Shown piece after piece: positions 41,273-50,243 of a stretch of DNA of 56,779 nucleotides. The notes beneath the pieces were generated by a model. The model had not been told where the DNA came from. It saw only the letters and a program-made list of their open reading frames with translations, and ran no database searches. Position 1 is the first letter of the stretch; each line of letters starts with the position of its first letter. Origin of the DNA: an uncultured Blautia sp. GTDB lineage: Bacteria; Bacillota; Clostridia; Lachnospirales; Lachnospiraceae. Position numbers and translations under genes: made by a program. Location: contig USDN01000012.1 in NCBI GenBank assembly GCA_900553515.1, forward strand, positions 1 through 56,779, in the 5' to 3' direction.

Positions 41273-42781
41273 TTAATATCTTTTTATTTTTTTGGAAGGT
41301 GTTTTTTCAAATTCTGTCTCTCTGACTTTAAGTCTGTAAACTCTCTTATGGGCAGGTGCAGTTTTGTTATAATCATCCACCACTTCCTGCAGCACAGCCT
41401 GGATCTCTGTGATCTCTTTTTTCTTTGCATACTCATAATCCGGGAAGATCTCCGCCTCAATGACGCCGTTACTTTCTCTTACCAGGATCTCCTGCACCAG
41501 ACGATGTTCGCCGATTTTATTTTCCAGTTCCTCCGGGGAAACATTCTCACCATTTTTTGTAATGATCAGGTTTTTCTTTCTTCCGGTCAGATATACAAAT
41601 CCCTCTTCGTCAACATAACCCAGATCTCCGGTGCGGAGCCATCCGTCCTCCGTAAGCGCTTCGGCGGTCTCTTCCGGCATCTTATAATAGCCTTTCATCA
41701 CACTGCTTCCCCTTACCCAGAGTTCCTTATCTACGGTCTTTGCTTCACAGTTGGGTAGAAGCTGCCCTACAGACTCTTTGCGGATATGCCATGGAACAGT
41801 TGTGCTGATGACCGGAGCACATTCTGTCATTCCATATCCCTGAAGGATCGTGATGCCATAACGCCGGAACAGATCGATATAAGCAGGATTCAAATATGCG
41901 CCGCCACTGCAGATGGTATGGAAGTTCTCTCCAAATACTTCCTTTTTCACAATCTCAGGAGGCAGTCCTGCGGCATCTTCCAGTTTCTTTGCCATAGTCT
42001 CGATCATCAGCGGCACCATCAGGATCATATTTGGCTGAAACAGCTTAATATTTTTTGCCACACGAAGAAGAGAATCATTGATACAGATGATAGCTCCCAG
42101 TGTCATTCCTTTGAGAATATCCATACTCAGACAATAGGCATGATGAACCGGAAGTACGGACAATGCTACTGTACGTTTCGGAAGTTTCATGTCAAGGCAG
42201 GTTGCATTTTCTGCCAGATTCCTGTGGGTAAGCATAACGCCCTTACTTTTTCCTGTTGTTCCGGAAGTAAACATGATGGTACACAGATCCTCCGGAGAAG
42301 GAATAATCTTACAGACATCTTCTGCTTCTTCCACCAGTTTCCAGAAAGAAAGCGCCTCTTCATCCGACTCTTCCTTCTGCATGGAAATCAGATATTTCAG
42401 CTTTGGACAGCGTTCCTTTACTATGGCAGCAACATCCCTGCGGACCTCATCCACAACAAAAACGGATGCGTCTGCCCGATGGATCAGTTCACACATTTCC
42501 TCTGCCGGGAGAGATACGTCCAGAGGCACTGCCACACTTGCGCTGTTGACTGTTCCCAGATAAGCTGTCAGCCAGGTATAGGAAGTCATTCCTGCGATCG
42601 CTACATGATTTCCCTGTTCTCCCAGCTTTTCCAGCACACAGGAAAAGCGTTCACTGTCTCTTCTTAATTCTGCATAAGATTTTGATGCAATTTCTTTTTT
42701 TCCGGTTTTATAACGAACCGCATCTCCGTCTCCAAATTCCTCTGCCGCCTGAATGACGATCTCGCGTATGGTTTCTGCCAT
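41273..42781 (-). CDS. AMP-dependent acyl synthetase / adenylating enzyme
   Basis: ANL-superfamily enzyme, 502 aa. Core motifs: TIMFTSGTTGKSKGVMLTHR (phosphate loop), QGYGMTECAPV, LRTGDLGYVDEEGFVYLTGR, KNLIITKNGENVSPEELE and the C-terminal catalytic Lys region EKTPSKKIKRY. The sequence looks more like fatty-acyl-CoA/ACP synthetases than amino-acid A domains. Directly upstream is a carrier-protein gene, so it probably loads an acyl or aminoacyl group onto that carrier. Last gene of the five-gene cluster; ATG at 42781 follows AAAAGGTGGAGAA. Confidence 0.88.
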   Translation of the reverse strand: MAETIREIVIQAAEEFGDGDAVRYKTGKKEIASKSYAELRRDSERFSCVLEKLGEQGNHVAIAGMTSYTWLTAYLGTVNSASVAVPLDVSLPAEEMCELIHRADASVFVVDEVRRDVAAIVKERCPKLKYLISMQKEESDEEALSFWKLVEEAEDVCKIIPSPEDLCTIMFTSGTTGKSKGVMLTHRNLAENATCLDMKLPKRTVALSVLPVHHAYCLSMDILKGMTLGAIICINDSLLRVAKNIKLFQPNMILMVPLMIETMAKKLEDAAGLPPEIVKKEVFGENFHTICSGGAYLNPAYIDLFRRYGITILQGYGMTECAPVISTTVPWHIRKESVGQLLPNCEAKTVDKELWVRGSSVMKGYYKMPEETAEALTEDGWLRTGDLGYVDEEGFVYLTGRKKNLIITKNGENVSPEELENKIGEHRLVQEILVRESNGVIEAEIFPDYEYAKKKEITEIQAVLQEVVDDYNKTAPAHKRVYRLKVRETEFEKTPSKKIKRY

Positions 42782-42819
42782 TTCTCCACCTTTTCCTTCC
42801 TTATTTTTCTTATTCTCGA

Positions 42820-43044
42820 CTAAGATAAATGCTCCATGTATGCGGCAGCTTCTCCTACTGTTCGGATGTCTGCTGCTTCCTGCTGATCGATCTCGATATC
42901 AAATTCATCCTCCAGATCTCCCAGCATACTCATAAAATCAAAGGAGGTAAATCCCAGATCTTCCATAAATCTGGATTCCGGAGTAATATTCTCCGGCTCA
43001 ACCTCTACATAATTACAGATTACTTCTACCAGCTTCTCAAACAT
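42820..43044 (-). CDS. Acyl carrier protein (stand-alone)
   Basis: Carrier protein, 74 aa from the ATG at 43044, seven bases after AAGGAG. The phosphopantetheine Ser lies in EDLGFTSFDFMSMLGDLED, in place of the classic DSLD. The protein is acidic and helical as expected. Not the housekeeping ACP by context: it sits between a condensation-type gene and an AMP-binding enzyme. A longer frame to 43119 lacks a ribosome site. Confidence 0.88.
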   Translation of the reverse strand: MFEKLVEVICNYVEVEPENITPESRFMEDLGFTSFDFMSMLGDLEDEFDIEIDQQEAADIRTVGEAAAYMEHLS

Positions 43045-43132
43045 ATTCGATCTCCTTATATATATTCTTTGTTTTGCTTCTGTCTGCTGCTTCATTTGCT
43101 CTTTTATCCCGGCAGCCATGTATTTTATCCTC

Positions 43133-44536
43133 TTAGATGAGCTTAATAATATCTCCTATTGGAAGGTTTGGATTTTCTGTGCCCTTAAACATGATCTTGC
43201 AGAGATAATAGTACAGATACTCCAATTTTTCTCTGGAAACTGCTTTGATCTGATGCTCAAAATTGAAGTCCAGACCATTATCCTCCGGACGGTGCATAAC
43301 AGTCAGATACATTGCCTGGGTAGTGGCGCCATTAGGATACCATTTGGTTCTGTATTTAATATCTCCCAGCTTTTCCAGACCTTTTTCTCTTAAAGTCATT
43401 GGCTGATAGGTAAGCGCCATTGGCTCATAGGTATGTCCCTGTCTGGTAGAATATCTTCTGCTTCTCTCTGCAAAATAAGCAACCGGATCATAGTTTGCAT
43501 GACGGAACATTTCATTCTGACGGTCACGAATCTCATAGATTCCTTCCAGGAAGGTTTTGTCCTGAGAGATCACGGTACGGAACGGGAAGGAATGAATTCT
43601 TGTTCCTCCTGATTTTTTCTCCTTCAAAGTGGCCCGGCGGGCGATGGCGGTATTAATGGAAACGTCATCATTGCCGTTTTCTTTCTGGAAATATGTACGA
43701 AGTCCCATAAGCAGCAGACATGCCAGAGAAATATGATATTTTTCGCAGAAATCCATCAGGCGTTTTGTAGGCTCCTCTTCCAGATGGAAAATATCCAGTT
43801 CTGAATCTACAGAATCAGATACGTCTACTACTGCGCGCTCGTCCGGATTGTCATAGCGCTGACGGACCTGATCCAGAAGCCTTGTTCCGTCTATGCCATT
43901 AAAGATCGGCTCTGACTCTGCGATAAGATTTTTGAAAAATTCCTCATCACGCTGTTTTGCCTTACAGCCTTCCTCATAGGCAAGATCCTTTTTCAGCTGT
44001 TCAATATAGGAAGCCATTTCCTTTGGCGGCTCCACACCCTCATACTGAGTGCTGCAGTACAGTTCAATGATGTCCTTCATAAAGCAGATCAGGGACTGGG
44101 CGTCCATAGTCATATGGTCTGCCAGGAAATAAATCCCATTGTAGCCTTCCGGCATTTTGATCATTACAATACGGTTCATAGGAGAATCATCGCGCTTAAA
44201 AGGAACTGCTGTCCATTCCCGCATAGTCCTTTCCGCCTCTTCCAGTGTCCCCTGAGAAAAGTCCACAAATTCAATGTCCCTCTCCTCTTTATCCACAACG
44301 TACTGATAATAAGTACCCTCCTTGTCGTGAGCAAAACGAAGGCGCATGGAATCACAGCGTTCATAAGCCTTATAAATACATTCCTTCAGAAGCTCAAAAT
44401 CCAGATCCACCTCGATGGTAAGGCTTGTTCCAATATTCAGGACTTCTTTTTTAGGGCAAAAGCTCTGATAGTATAAATGAAATTTCTGTGCTGCCGTCAA
44501 CGGGTAAACAGGATATCCTTTTCTTTTTCTCATCAT
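43133..44536 (-). CDS. Stand-alone condensation-domain-like protein
   Basis: Protein of 467 aa resembling NRPS condensation or related CoA-dependent acyltransferase folds. The start YPLTAAQKFHLYYQSF is like the C1 motif. The active-site HHxxxDG appears as DHMTMDA (in FLADHMTMDAQSL at about 137-149): the second His and the Asp are kept, the first His and the Gly are not. ARRATLKEKKSGG and FPFRTVI resemble later C motifs. Together with a free carrier and an adenylating enzyme it may form an amide or ester bond. Overlaps the hydrolase stop by four bases; CGGAGG precedes the ATG. Confidence 0.8.
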   Translation of the reverse strand: MMRKRKGYPVYPLTAAQKFHLYYQSFCPKKEVLNIGTSLTIEVDLDFELLKECIYKAYERCDSMRLRFAHDKEGTYYQYVVDKEERDIEFVDFSQGTLEEAERTMREWTAVPFKRDDSPMNRIVMIKMPEGYNGIYFLADHMTMDAQSLICFMKDIIELYCSTQYEGVEPPKEMASYIEQLKKDLAYEEGCKAKQRDEEFFKNLIAESEPIFNGIDGTRLLDQVRQRYDNPDERAVVDVSDSVDSELDIFHLEEEPTKRLMDFCEKYHISLACLLLMGLRTYFQKENGNDDVSINTAIARRATLKEKKSGGTRIHSFPFRTVISQDKTFLEGIYEIRDRQNEMFRHANYDPVAYFAERSRRYSTRQGHTYEPMALTYQPMTLREKGLEKLGDIKYRTKWYPNGATTQAMYLTVMHRPEDNGLDFNFEHQIKAVSREKLEYLYYYLCKIMFKGTENPNLPIGDIIKLI

Positions 44537-45486
44537 TTGACAATACCTCCGATAAACGTATCCAAAGCCTCCTCATAGGCTTCCATGTCTTTATAATAGC
44601 TTTCTGCATGGGCTGCGCCCGAAATGATCAGCCTTGTGGCAGGAACTGTACAGTTTTCATAAATTTTTTCACACATGCCTGCCGGCACAAACGTATCCGC
44701 ATCCCCATGGATCAGAAGAAGCGGAACCTTCGCCTTCTGTACTTCCCGTGCTGCGTTACATTCGTCCAGACCATAACCAGCCTTCTTTTTGTTGATCCGG
44801 TCTGATATCTGGATCATGGGAAATGCCGGAAGATGGTACATGGAATGAAGCACATGAGTAAAAACTTCCTTAGGCGAAGTAAATGCACAATCTGAAACGA
44901 TTCCTTTTACCTGATCCGGAAGTTCTTCCAGACTGCTGGTCATCAGCACGGTAGAACCTCCCATGGAATTTCCGTGAAGAAGAATCTGTACCTGAGGTCC
45001 GCACTGTTCTATGACCCAGTTTATCCAGCCCAGAGCATCATATCGATCCAGACATCCAAACCCGATGTAGGTTCCCTCGCTTTTTCCATGTGCCCGGGCA
45101 TCCGGAAGAAGCATTCCATACCCTTTTTTCATATAATAGTCGGAAAGTCCGATGTAATCGCTCATTCCCTCGCTGGTATAGCCATGAAAACAGATCACTA
45201 CCTTAGATCGGTCCGGTCCTGGAAAATATGTGGCATGGAGCCGCAGTCCATCCCTGGTTTCCTGATATACATCTTCATGAGGCTGCGCCAGCATATATGC
45301 TTTTCTTTCCTGGATCAACGGCATATACTGATTCCAGTCCGTACCTGCCATTTTTACCGTTCTTTCCTTTTTTGCATTGCTCCTCTTCATGGTTCTGCGG
45401 TAAAAATATGCCGCACTTCCCATTTCGGAAATCGTCAGCAGCCCAAGAAGAGCAGCTGCTCCACTTATCCATTTTTTCATGCCCAT
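44533..45486 (-). CDS. Membrane-anchored alpha/beta hydrolase
   Basis: Serine hydrolase, 317 aa. An N-terminal membrane segment (about 5-25) is followed by a hydrolase domain: VVICFHGYTSEGMSDY, nucleophile elbow LLHGNSMGGSTV, acid in LLIHGDADTFVP, and His in ISGAAHAESY. In this cluster it could act as a thioesterase or acyl-transfer enzyme, or process a lipid product. Overlaps the condensation gene by ATGA. Confidence 0.87.
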   Translation of the reverse strand: MGMKKWISGAAALLGLLTISEMGSAAYFYRRTMKRSNAKKERTVKMAGTDWNQYMPLIQERKAYMLAQPHEDVYQETRDGLRLHATYFPGPDRSKVVICFHGYTSEGMSDYIGLSDYYMKKGYGMLLPDARAHGKSEGTYIGFGCLDRYDALGWINWVIEQCGPQVQILLHGNSMGGSTVLMTSSLEELPDQVKGIVSDCAFTSPKEVFTHVLHSMYHLPAFPMIQISDRINKKKAGYGLDECNAAREVQKAKVPLLLIHGDADTFVPAGMCEKIYENCTVPATRLIISGAAHAESYYKDMEAYEEALDTFIGGIVK

Positions 45487-45499
45487 AACCTCTGCCGCT

Positions 45500-45829
45500 T
45501 TACTTTTTGCTGTCGATCAGTTCTTTCAGTTTCAGGGCTTTGTCAAAATTTCCTTCCACCTTCATTTTCTGCATGGTAAATGCCATAACCGGATCCAGCT
45601 TCTTCTCTGCGATCTTCATAAACGTCTCAGCCGATGCTGTAAACATGGCGTCCCTGTCAAAATACTCATAAGGTTCCACATAAAGTTTCCCCTCTTTTAC
45701 TTCCACATAAAAAATGCCTTCTGCTTCGCCAACAATATTGAACTGATAAGCCAGATGTTCTGCAATATTGCTCACATCCGCCTCCATAAATTTTCCTTTG
45801 ATCTGCGCAAAAAAATCCGCATATGTCAT
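45500..45829 (-). CDS. SCP2-like sterol/lipid-binding protein
   Basis: Small soluble protein, 109 aa from the ATG at 45829, nine bases after GGGAGG; an ATG at 45838 is too close. The pattern FNIVGEAEGIFYVEVKEGKL, AMFTASAETFMKIAEKKLDP and AFTMQKMKVEGNFDKALKLK is that of SCP2 domains, which hold lipids in a hydrophobic tunnel. First gene of the cluster, so a lipid or acyl substrate is likely for the pathway. Confidence 0.8.
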   Translation of the reverse strand: MTYADFFAQIKGKFMEADVSNIAEHLAYQFNIVGEAEGIFYVEVKEGKLYVEPYEYFDRDAMFTASAETFMKIAEKKLDPVMAFTMQKMKVEGNFDKALKLKELIDSKK

Positions 45830-45852
45830 AACAAACATCCTCCCTTTTGTTT

Positions 45853-45869
45853 TTCAACCGTCAGTCGAA
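45853..45869. promoter_or_regulatory. Candidate TetR operator A
   Basis: TTCAAC and GTCGAA flank CGTCA, an inverted repeat with one mismatch. It lies between the cluster promoter and the SCP2 gene, 43 bases from operator B. Confidence 0.55.
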
Positions 45870-45888
45870 CCTGTTTATATTTAATCTA

Positions 45889-45911
45889 TCATCTTTTCGA
45901 CCATCGGTCAA
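45889..45911 (-). promoter_or_regulatory. Promoter of the cluster with overlapping TetR operator B
   Basis: Minus-strand -35 TTGACC (45911-45906), 17-base spacer, then a -10-like TAGATT ending at 45883. The dyad TCGACC-AT-CGGTCA (about 45897-45910) covers the -35 box, so a bound repressor would block polymerase. Confidence 0.55.
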
Positions 45912-45970
45912 TATTGCTTTTTCCCAATTTTTCTGAAGAAGAATCTGATTTTTCTGTCCAGATTTTCCAA

Positions 45971-46000
45971 TTGGAACTATGATACAATGTATGCTATACT
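45971..46000 (+). promoter_or_regulatory. Promoter of the TetR gene
   Basis: Plus-strand -35 TTGGAA (45971-45976), 18-base spacer, -10 TATACT (45995-46000). Confidence 0.6.
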
Positions 46001-46046
46001 TAGGATTACAATTATTCTATTCTAGATCAAAGGAGACGGATGACAC

Positions 46047-46661
46047 ATGCCATCTTCAGAAAAGTACAACAGAATCCTGGATGCCTTCCAGGAGCTATTA
46101 GACAAAAAAAACATACAGACCATCTCTGTAAGTGAGATCGCACAGACTGCCGGAATCGGCAAAGGAAGTATTTATTATTATTTTCCATCCAAAGACGCCA
46201 TTCTGGAAGCTCTGGTAGAACGTAATTATGAAAAGCCTCTGGAAACTGCCAAGCAGCTGGCCGCCCAGACAGAAATTTCACCCTTTACCAGAATGGCCAT
46301 GATCTTTCAGGCCTGCCGGAATTCCAGAGAAGAATTCCAGAAACAGGATTCCACCGGAAGAGCAGAAAGCGCTCAGGCAGAAACCTTTCTCCATCACCAG
46401 TACCTGAAGCATCTGATCAGCGAGCTGAAGCCCACTCTGACTCAGATCATCCAGCAGGGTATTGACAACGGAGAGATCCACTTTGACTATCCTGCAGCCC
46501 TGGCTGAAATCGTACTGATCGTACTTTCCATCAAACTGGACAATACTCTGGTTCCTTCCACTCCTGAAGAAATCGGAGAAACCATCCGGGGGCTGATCGC
46601 ACTGCTGGAAAAAGGTACGGAAAATCCTGTGGGATCTCTGAATTTCTTAAACGCACTATAA
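46047..46661 (+). CDS. TetR-family regulator divergent from the lipid/acyl cluster
   Basis: TetR repressor, 204 aa. The N-terminal HTH is YNRILDAFQELLDKKNIQTI, SVSEIAQTAGIGKGSIYYYF and PSKDAILEALV. The C-terminal half is a ligand-binding helical domain ending LIALLEKGTENPVGSL. It is divergent from the SCP2 gene; two dyads in the shared gap are its likely operators. ATG at 46047 with AAAGGAG upstream. Confidence 0.9.
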   Translation: MPSSEKYNRILDAFQELLDKKNIQTISVSEIAQTAGIGKGSIYYYFPSKDAILEALVERNYEKPLETAKQLAAQTEISPFTRMAMIFQACRNSREEFQKQDSTGRAESAQAETFLHHQYLKHLISELKPTLTQIIQQGIDNGEIHFDYPAALAEIVLIVLSIKLDNTLVPSTPEEIGETIRGLIALLEKGTENPVGSLNFLNAL

Positions 46662-46667
46662 TAAAAT

Positions 46668-46717
46668 AAGAGCATGATTCTTTTTCCGGTATTTCCGGAT
46701 CAGGAAATCATGCTCTT
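46668..46717. terminator. Bidirectional terminator between TetR and NSS genes
   Basis: AAGAGCATGATT (46668-46679) pairs with AATCATGCTCTT (46706-46717); AT-rich runs lie on both sides. It serves two convergent genes. Confidence 0.85.
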
Positions 46718-46734
46718 GTTTTATTTTATTCTGT

Positions 46735-48126
46735 TTATTTCAGAAGCCCTGTAGACTGTAAAAACAGCACTGCCATAATCACAGGCGCTGCATAACGGAT
46801 CATAAATGCATATAATTTTTTTCGTCTGAACACATGACCGCCGGATTCCATCTCCTCCTGAATCCACTTCGGCTTAATAACCCATCCCACAAAAATGCAG
46901 GTAAGAAAAGAAATCAGCGGCATCAGGAAGGAATTGCTGATATAGTCCATAACATCCAGAAGCTGTGCTGTCTGTCCGTTTGGAAGTGCAAGTTCAAAGT
47001 AAAATATATTGTAGCCAAGGCATATCACTATTGCTGCTGCCGCAGAAATCACCCCAATAATCAGACTCATTTTTTTCCTTGTTGTTTTGAACAGCGTCAT
47101 ACAGCTTGCCACCAGGGTTTCCATGATCGATACACAGGACGTAAGGGCGGCAAACGCAACCATAATAAAAAATACCAGACCGACAACCGTTCCTGCCTTT
47201 CCCATTGCATGGAATACCTTCGGGAGAGATACAAACATCAGGCTTGGACCGGAAGCCATACCTTCTGTACCGGAAAATACATAGACTGCCGGAATGATCA
47301 TCATACCTGCCAGCAAAGCTACACCCGTATCAAAAAATTCTATCTGACGGATAGATTTGTTCAGATCCACATCTTTTTTTACATAAGAACCATAGGTGAT
47401 CATAATTCCCATGGAAACACTCAGAGAGAAAAACAGCTGGCTCATTGCATCCAGAAGGATCTTCAGAAACTTCGAGAAAGTCAGGCCTTCAAAATCAGGG
47501 ATAAGATAAACTGCCAGTCCCTGAAGTCCTGTGCGTACGTTTCCGCTTTCATCTGTATGCTTCAGTGTCAGCGAAAAAATCGCAATACAGATAATCATAA
47601 TCAAGAGTCCGGGCATCACCAGTCTTGAAAAACGTTCAATACCTTTATCCACTCCGGCATATACTACAAAGGCTGTGATCGCCAGGAAAATAAGCATAAA
47701 TACCACCGGAGCCACCGGGGCTGTGATAAAGTCGGTAAAATATCCGTCCTCTGCTGCCGCTCCGCCTTTTCCGCTTATATACGATACCGCATACCGGGTA
47801 ACCCATCCGCCAATAACTGTATAGTAGGTCATAATCAGAGCCGGAACAAGAAATGTGATCTTCCCCAGAAAATCCCATCCGGGAGAAATCGCCCCAAATG
47901 CATCCAGTGCATTTTTCTTTGTTTTTCGTCCAATTGCAATATCTGTTGTCAGTAAGGTAAATCCAAAAGTTAAGACCAGTACCAGATATACAAGAATGAA
48001 TAATCCGCCTCCGTCCTGGGCTGCCAGATACGGAAACCTCCATATATTTCCGACTCCTACCGCGCTTCCCGCTGCCGCCAGCACAAATCCCAGGGATCCG
48101 CTGAAGCTTCCTGCTTTCTTTTCCAT
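46735..48126 (-). CDS. Sodium-dependent NSS-family transporter
   Basis: Neurotransmitter:sodium symporter family, 463 aa, about 11-12 membrane helices. Signature at the start: FVLAAAGSAVGVGNIWRFPY, the helix-1 region that binds sodium and substrate; then GGGLFILVYLVLVL. Bacterial members import amino acids such as leucine, tryptophan or alanine with sodium. The substrate is unknown. ATG at 48126 has GAGGACATATTT upstream. Confidence 0.93.
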   Translation of the reverse strand: MEKKAGSFSGSLGFVLAAAGSAVGVGNIWRFPYLAAQDGGGLFILVYLVLVLTFGFTLLTTDIAIGRKTKKNALDAFGAISPGWDFLGKITFLVPALIMTYYTVIGGWVTRYAVSYISGKGGAAAEDGYFTDFITAPVAPVVFMLIFLAITAFVVYAGVDKGIERFSRLVMPGLLIMIICIAIFSLTLKHTDESGNVRTGLQGLAVYLIPDFEGLTFSKFLKILLDAMSQLFFSLSVSMGIMITYGSYVKKDVDLNKSIRQIEFFDTGVALLAGMMIIPAVYVFSGTEGMASGPSLMFVSLPKVFHAMGKAGTVVGLVFFIMVAFAALTSCVSIMETLVASCMTLFKTTRKKMSLIIGVISAAAAIVICLGYNIFYFELALPNGQTAQLLDVMDYISNSFLMPLISFLTCIFVGWVIKPKWIQEEMESGGHVFRRKKLYAFMIRYAAPVIMAVLFLQSTGLLK

Positions 48127-48294
48127 AAATATGTCCTCACTTTACTGTAATACTTGATTTCTCTATTCTGAGGAATCAGAGACAGCGGTCTGTATTCCTG
48201 TTCAGAAAGATATGATTACCACTTTCTGCAGGCTGTTAAGATCTGCCGCACCAGCCCATTATAGGCAATTACAGTAAAATGGGCAAATTTCCAT

Positions 48295-48345
48295 AAGTTT
48301 CTTTATAATAGAATCTTGACGCAAAAAGTTTCTTTATGATAGAAT
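48295..48345 (+). repeat. 31-base tandem duplication upstream of the XRE gene
   Basis: AAGTTTCTTTATAATAGAAT (48295-48314) recurs as AAGTTTCTTTATGATAGAAT (48326-48345), one mismatch, 31 bases apart. TTGACG at 48317 with TAGAAT 18 bases on could be a promoter for the XRE gene. The rest of the 302-base gap (48127-48428) shows no gene. Confidence 0.65.
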
Positions 48346-48428
48346 TTAGATACATTTCTGTATATTATAGATTTTTTAACTGTTAAAACACAGACAGTGT
48401 ATATTCTTACGAAACAAGGTGAATCAAA

Positions 48429-49154
48429 TTGAGCCAGATCAGTAAACATATTGGCGGACGTATCCGCAATCACAGAAAAAATCAGGGAATGACGCTTCAG
48501 CAGCTGGCAGACCTTATTCATAAAAGCCGCGCAACTCTCAGCAAATATGAAACCGGGGAGATTACTGTGGATGTAGAAACCCTCTACGACATTGCAGCCG
48601 CCCTTCACGTTGATGTAACACAGATTATGGATTACCAGCCGGAACGGCCTTTCACAGCCCCCATCTCTGAACATAAAATAAAAAGCCCTTTTTATCAGGC
48701 CCGTAAGCTCTATTTCTATTTTTACGATGGAAGGTATAAGCGCCTGAAAGACGGAGTGATACATATTCATCAAAGCGAGGACGGCAGTCAGTATGAGGCC
48801 TCTCTGTCCATCAGCGCCGTAACTCCTACCGGACGGAGCAGTGAAATCTACTATACAGGCAAAGTGGTCTACAGCGATATGCTGATCCGTTTTTCCTTCG
48901 TGAACCAGTACAACAGTCTGGAAGAAGACCTGCTTTATATTTTCAATCCTCTGGAGCTTCGTGATTTTACAGAGGGACTTCTCTGCGGCATTTCCAGCTC
49001 CGATTATATGCCCTGCGCTTTTAAATGCCTGGTGACCCTGACCCCTCAGGAGCCTACAGAGGAACTGAAACAGCATTTATTTTTTACCTCAAAGGAACTG
49101 CGCCGCTGGAAAAAATTAAATATGCTCATTGTGGACAACAAAGGCTGTCGGTAA
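48429..49154 (+). CDS. XRE-family helix-turn-helix regulator
   Basis: Regulator, 241 aa. N-terminal HTH_3: RIRNHRKNQGMTLQQLADLI, HKSRATLSKYETGEITVDVE and TLYDIAAALHVDVTQIMDYQ. The C-terminal about 160 residues (FYFYDGRYKRLKDGVIHIHQ and on) are unrecognised, perhaps a sensing domain. Start is TTG at 48429, seven bases after AAGGTG. Divergent from the NSS gene, which it might control. Followed by a hairpin terminator. Confidence 0.88.
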   Translation: MSQISKHIGGRIRNHRKNQGMTLQQLADLIHKSRATLSKYETGEITVDVETLYDIAAALHVDVTQIMDYQPERPFTAPISEHKIKSPFYQARKLYFYFYDGRYKRLKDGVIHIHQSEDGSQYEASLSISAVTPTGRSSEIYYTGKVVYSDMLIRFSFVNQYNSLEEDLLYIFNPLELRDFTEGLLCGISSSDYMPCAFKCLVTLTPQEPTEELKQHLFFTSKELRRWKKLNMLIVDNKGCR

Positions 49155-49175
49155 TCCGTTTACCAACAGCCTTTT
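49142..49175 (+). terminator. Terminator of the XRE gene
   Basis: AAAGGCTGT with GGTAA pairs with TTACC and ACAGCCTTT, T run following on the plus strand. The stem overlaps the stop codon area. Confidence 0.75.
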
Positions 49176-49256
49176 GCCATTCTCATATCTTCTGTTTCTG
49201 ATACTGTCCATTTACACAGGGCTTTGTCCGTCCTCAAATTTTACGGTACATCCACG

Positions 49257-50162
49257 TTATCTCGGTCCGTCCATATTTCGGTAAAGAAGATAAAAATGCA
49301 CGAACTCTGAGATTCCCAGAATAACGATCAGAAGCAAAAGAATCACACCTTCTTTTGTGGTAAAAAACTCTGAAAGAGAAAGACCTCCTGTACCGCCCAT
49401 CATAAGAAAAATCAGAAAAATGAATCCCAGCGCAGGAAGGGAATGATATAAAATCTTTACCCAACGGCGGCGTTTTGGCTCCATCTCTGTCTCATACAAT
49501 TCCGGATGGATCATTTCACAATGGATCACGGCTACCGGTACCCGATAGGCCCGTCCATAATTTCTCTCTGCCCGGTACTCCACTCCGTCGATCTCAAACT
49601 CCGGATACATTCCTTCCTTTGTGATTACAAGATTCAGATCCTTTTCTTTTGCATATGCCAGAAGCGCATTTGTAAATTCCCGGGGATTGGTCACCGCATC
49701 ATCCGGTATAAAGGTAAAGACCCTCTGCGCCTCTTCCCGTGCGATCTTTTTGTAATCCTCCACCCAACGGGTAAAATATCCGTCTCTGGCAGTATTCTTT
49801 TCCATCTTTTCCAGACATCTGTCTATATCCAGCCCCTCCAGAGTCGCTTTCTCTTTTCCCATCTGCTCACAAAAACTGATGGCAGACTGTAGCTTCTTTG
49901 CCTGTACCTCCAGCCTGACCTTCTGCATGTCCAAAGCATCTCCCATAGACAAATCTCCCTTAAGGATCAGACGAATCTGGTCAATGGGCATATCCAGCAT
50001 CCTCAGCATACGAATAGTCTTTAATATCCGGATGTCCTCTTCTCCATATTCTCTGTAGGAATTGATCCGATTCCTTTTTGGACTGATCAGTCCCTGTTTT
50101 TCATAATAACGGATATTCTGGCCGGAAATACCACTGAGATTTTCCGCTTCCTTAATATTCAT
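49257..50162 (-). CDS. Second membrane-tethered MerR-family regulator
   Basis: MerR regulator, 301 aa from the ATG at 50162 (MNIKEAENLSGISGQNIRYYE). A longer frame to 50222 lacks a ribosome site; GGAGTG precedes the chosen ATG. After the HTH and dimer helix comes an unrecognised domain (about 120-225), then two C-terminal membrane segments (about 238-258 and 272-292). The promoter again has the 19-base MerR spacing. It has the same design as the regulator at 36613-37266, but the sequences differ. Confidence 0.87.
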   Translation of the reverse strand: MNIKEAENLSGISGQNIRYYEKQGLISPKRNRINSYREYGEEDIRILKTIRMLRMLDMPIDQIRLILKGDLSMGDALDMQKVRLEVQAKKLQSAISFCEQMGKEKATLEGLDIDRCLEKMEKNTARDGYFTRWVEDYKKIAREEAQRVFTFIPDDAVTNPREFTNALLAYAKEKDLNLVITKEGMYPEFEIDGVEYRAERNYGRAYRVPVAVIHCEMIHPELYETEMEPKRRRWVKILYHSLPALGFIFLIFLMMGGTGGLSLSEFFTTKEGVILLLLIVILGISEFVHFYLLYRNMDGPR

Positions 50163-50243
50163 AATACTTACTCCACTCCTTTTCCACCTGCTCTTTGTGC
50201 TTCTGATGGCGCCATTTTTCAATCACTGTGATTTTATGGCTCC

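Noticed and set aside
41153..46661. Exporter and carrier-protein cluster as one operon
   Set aside because: A terminator-like hairpin and a good promoter lie between them, so a single transcript is not supported, though functional linkage remains possible.
48303..49076. Minus-strand frame of 257 codons
   Set aside because: Antisense to the XRE gene, which has the HTH motifs and a ribosome site.
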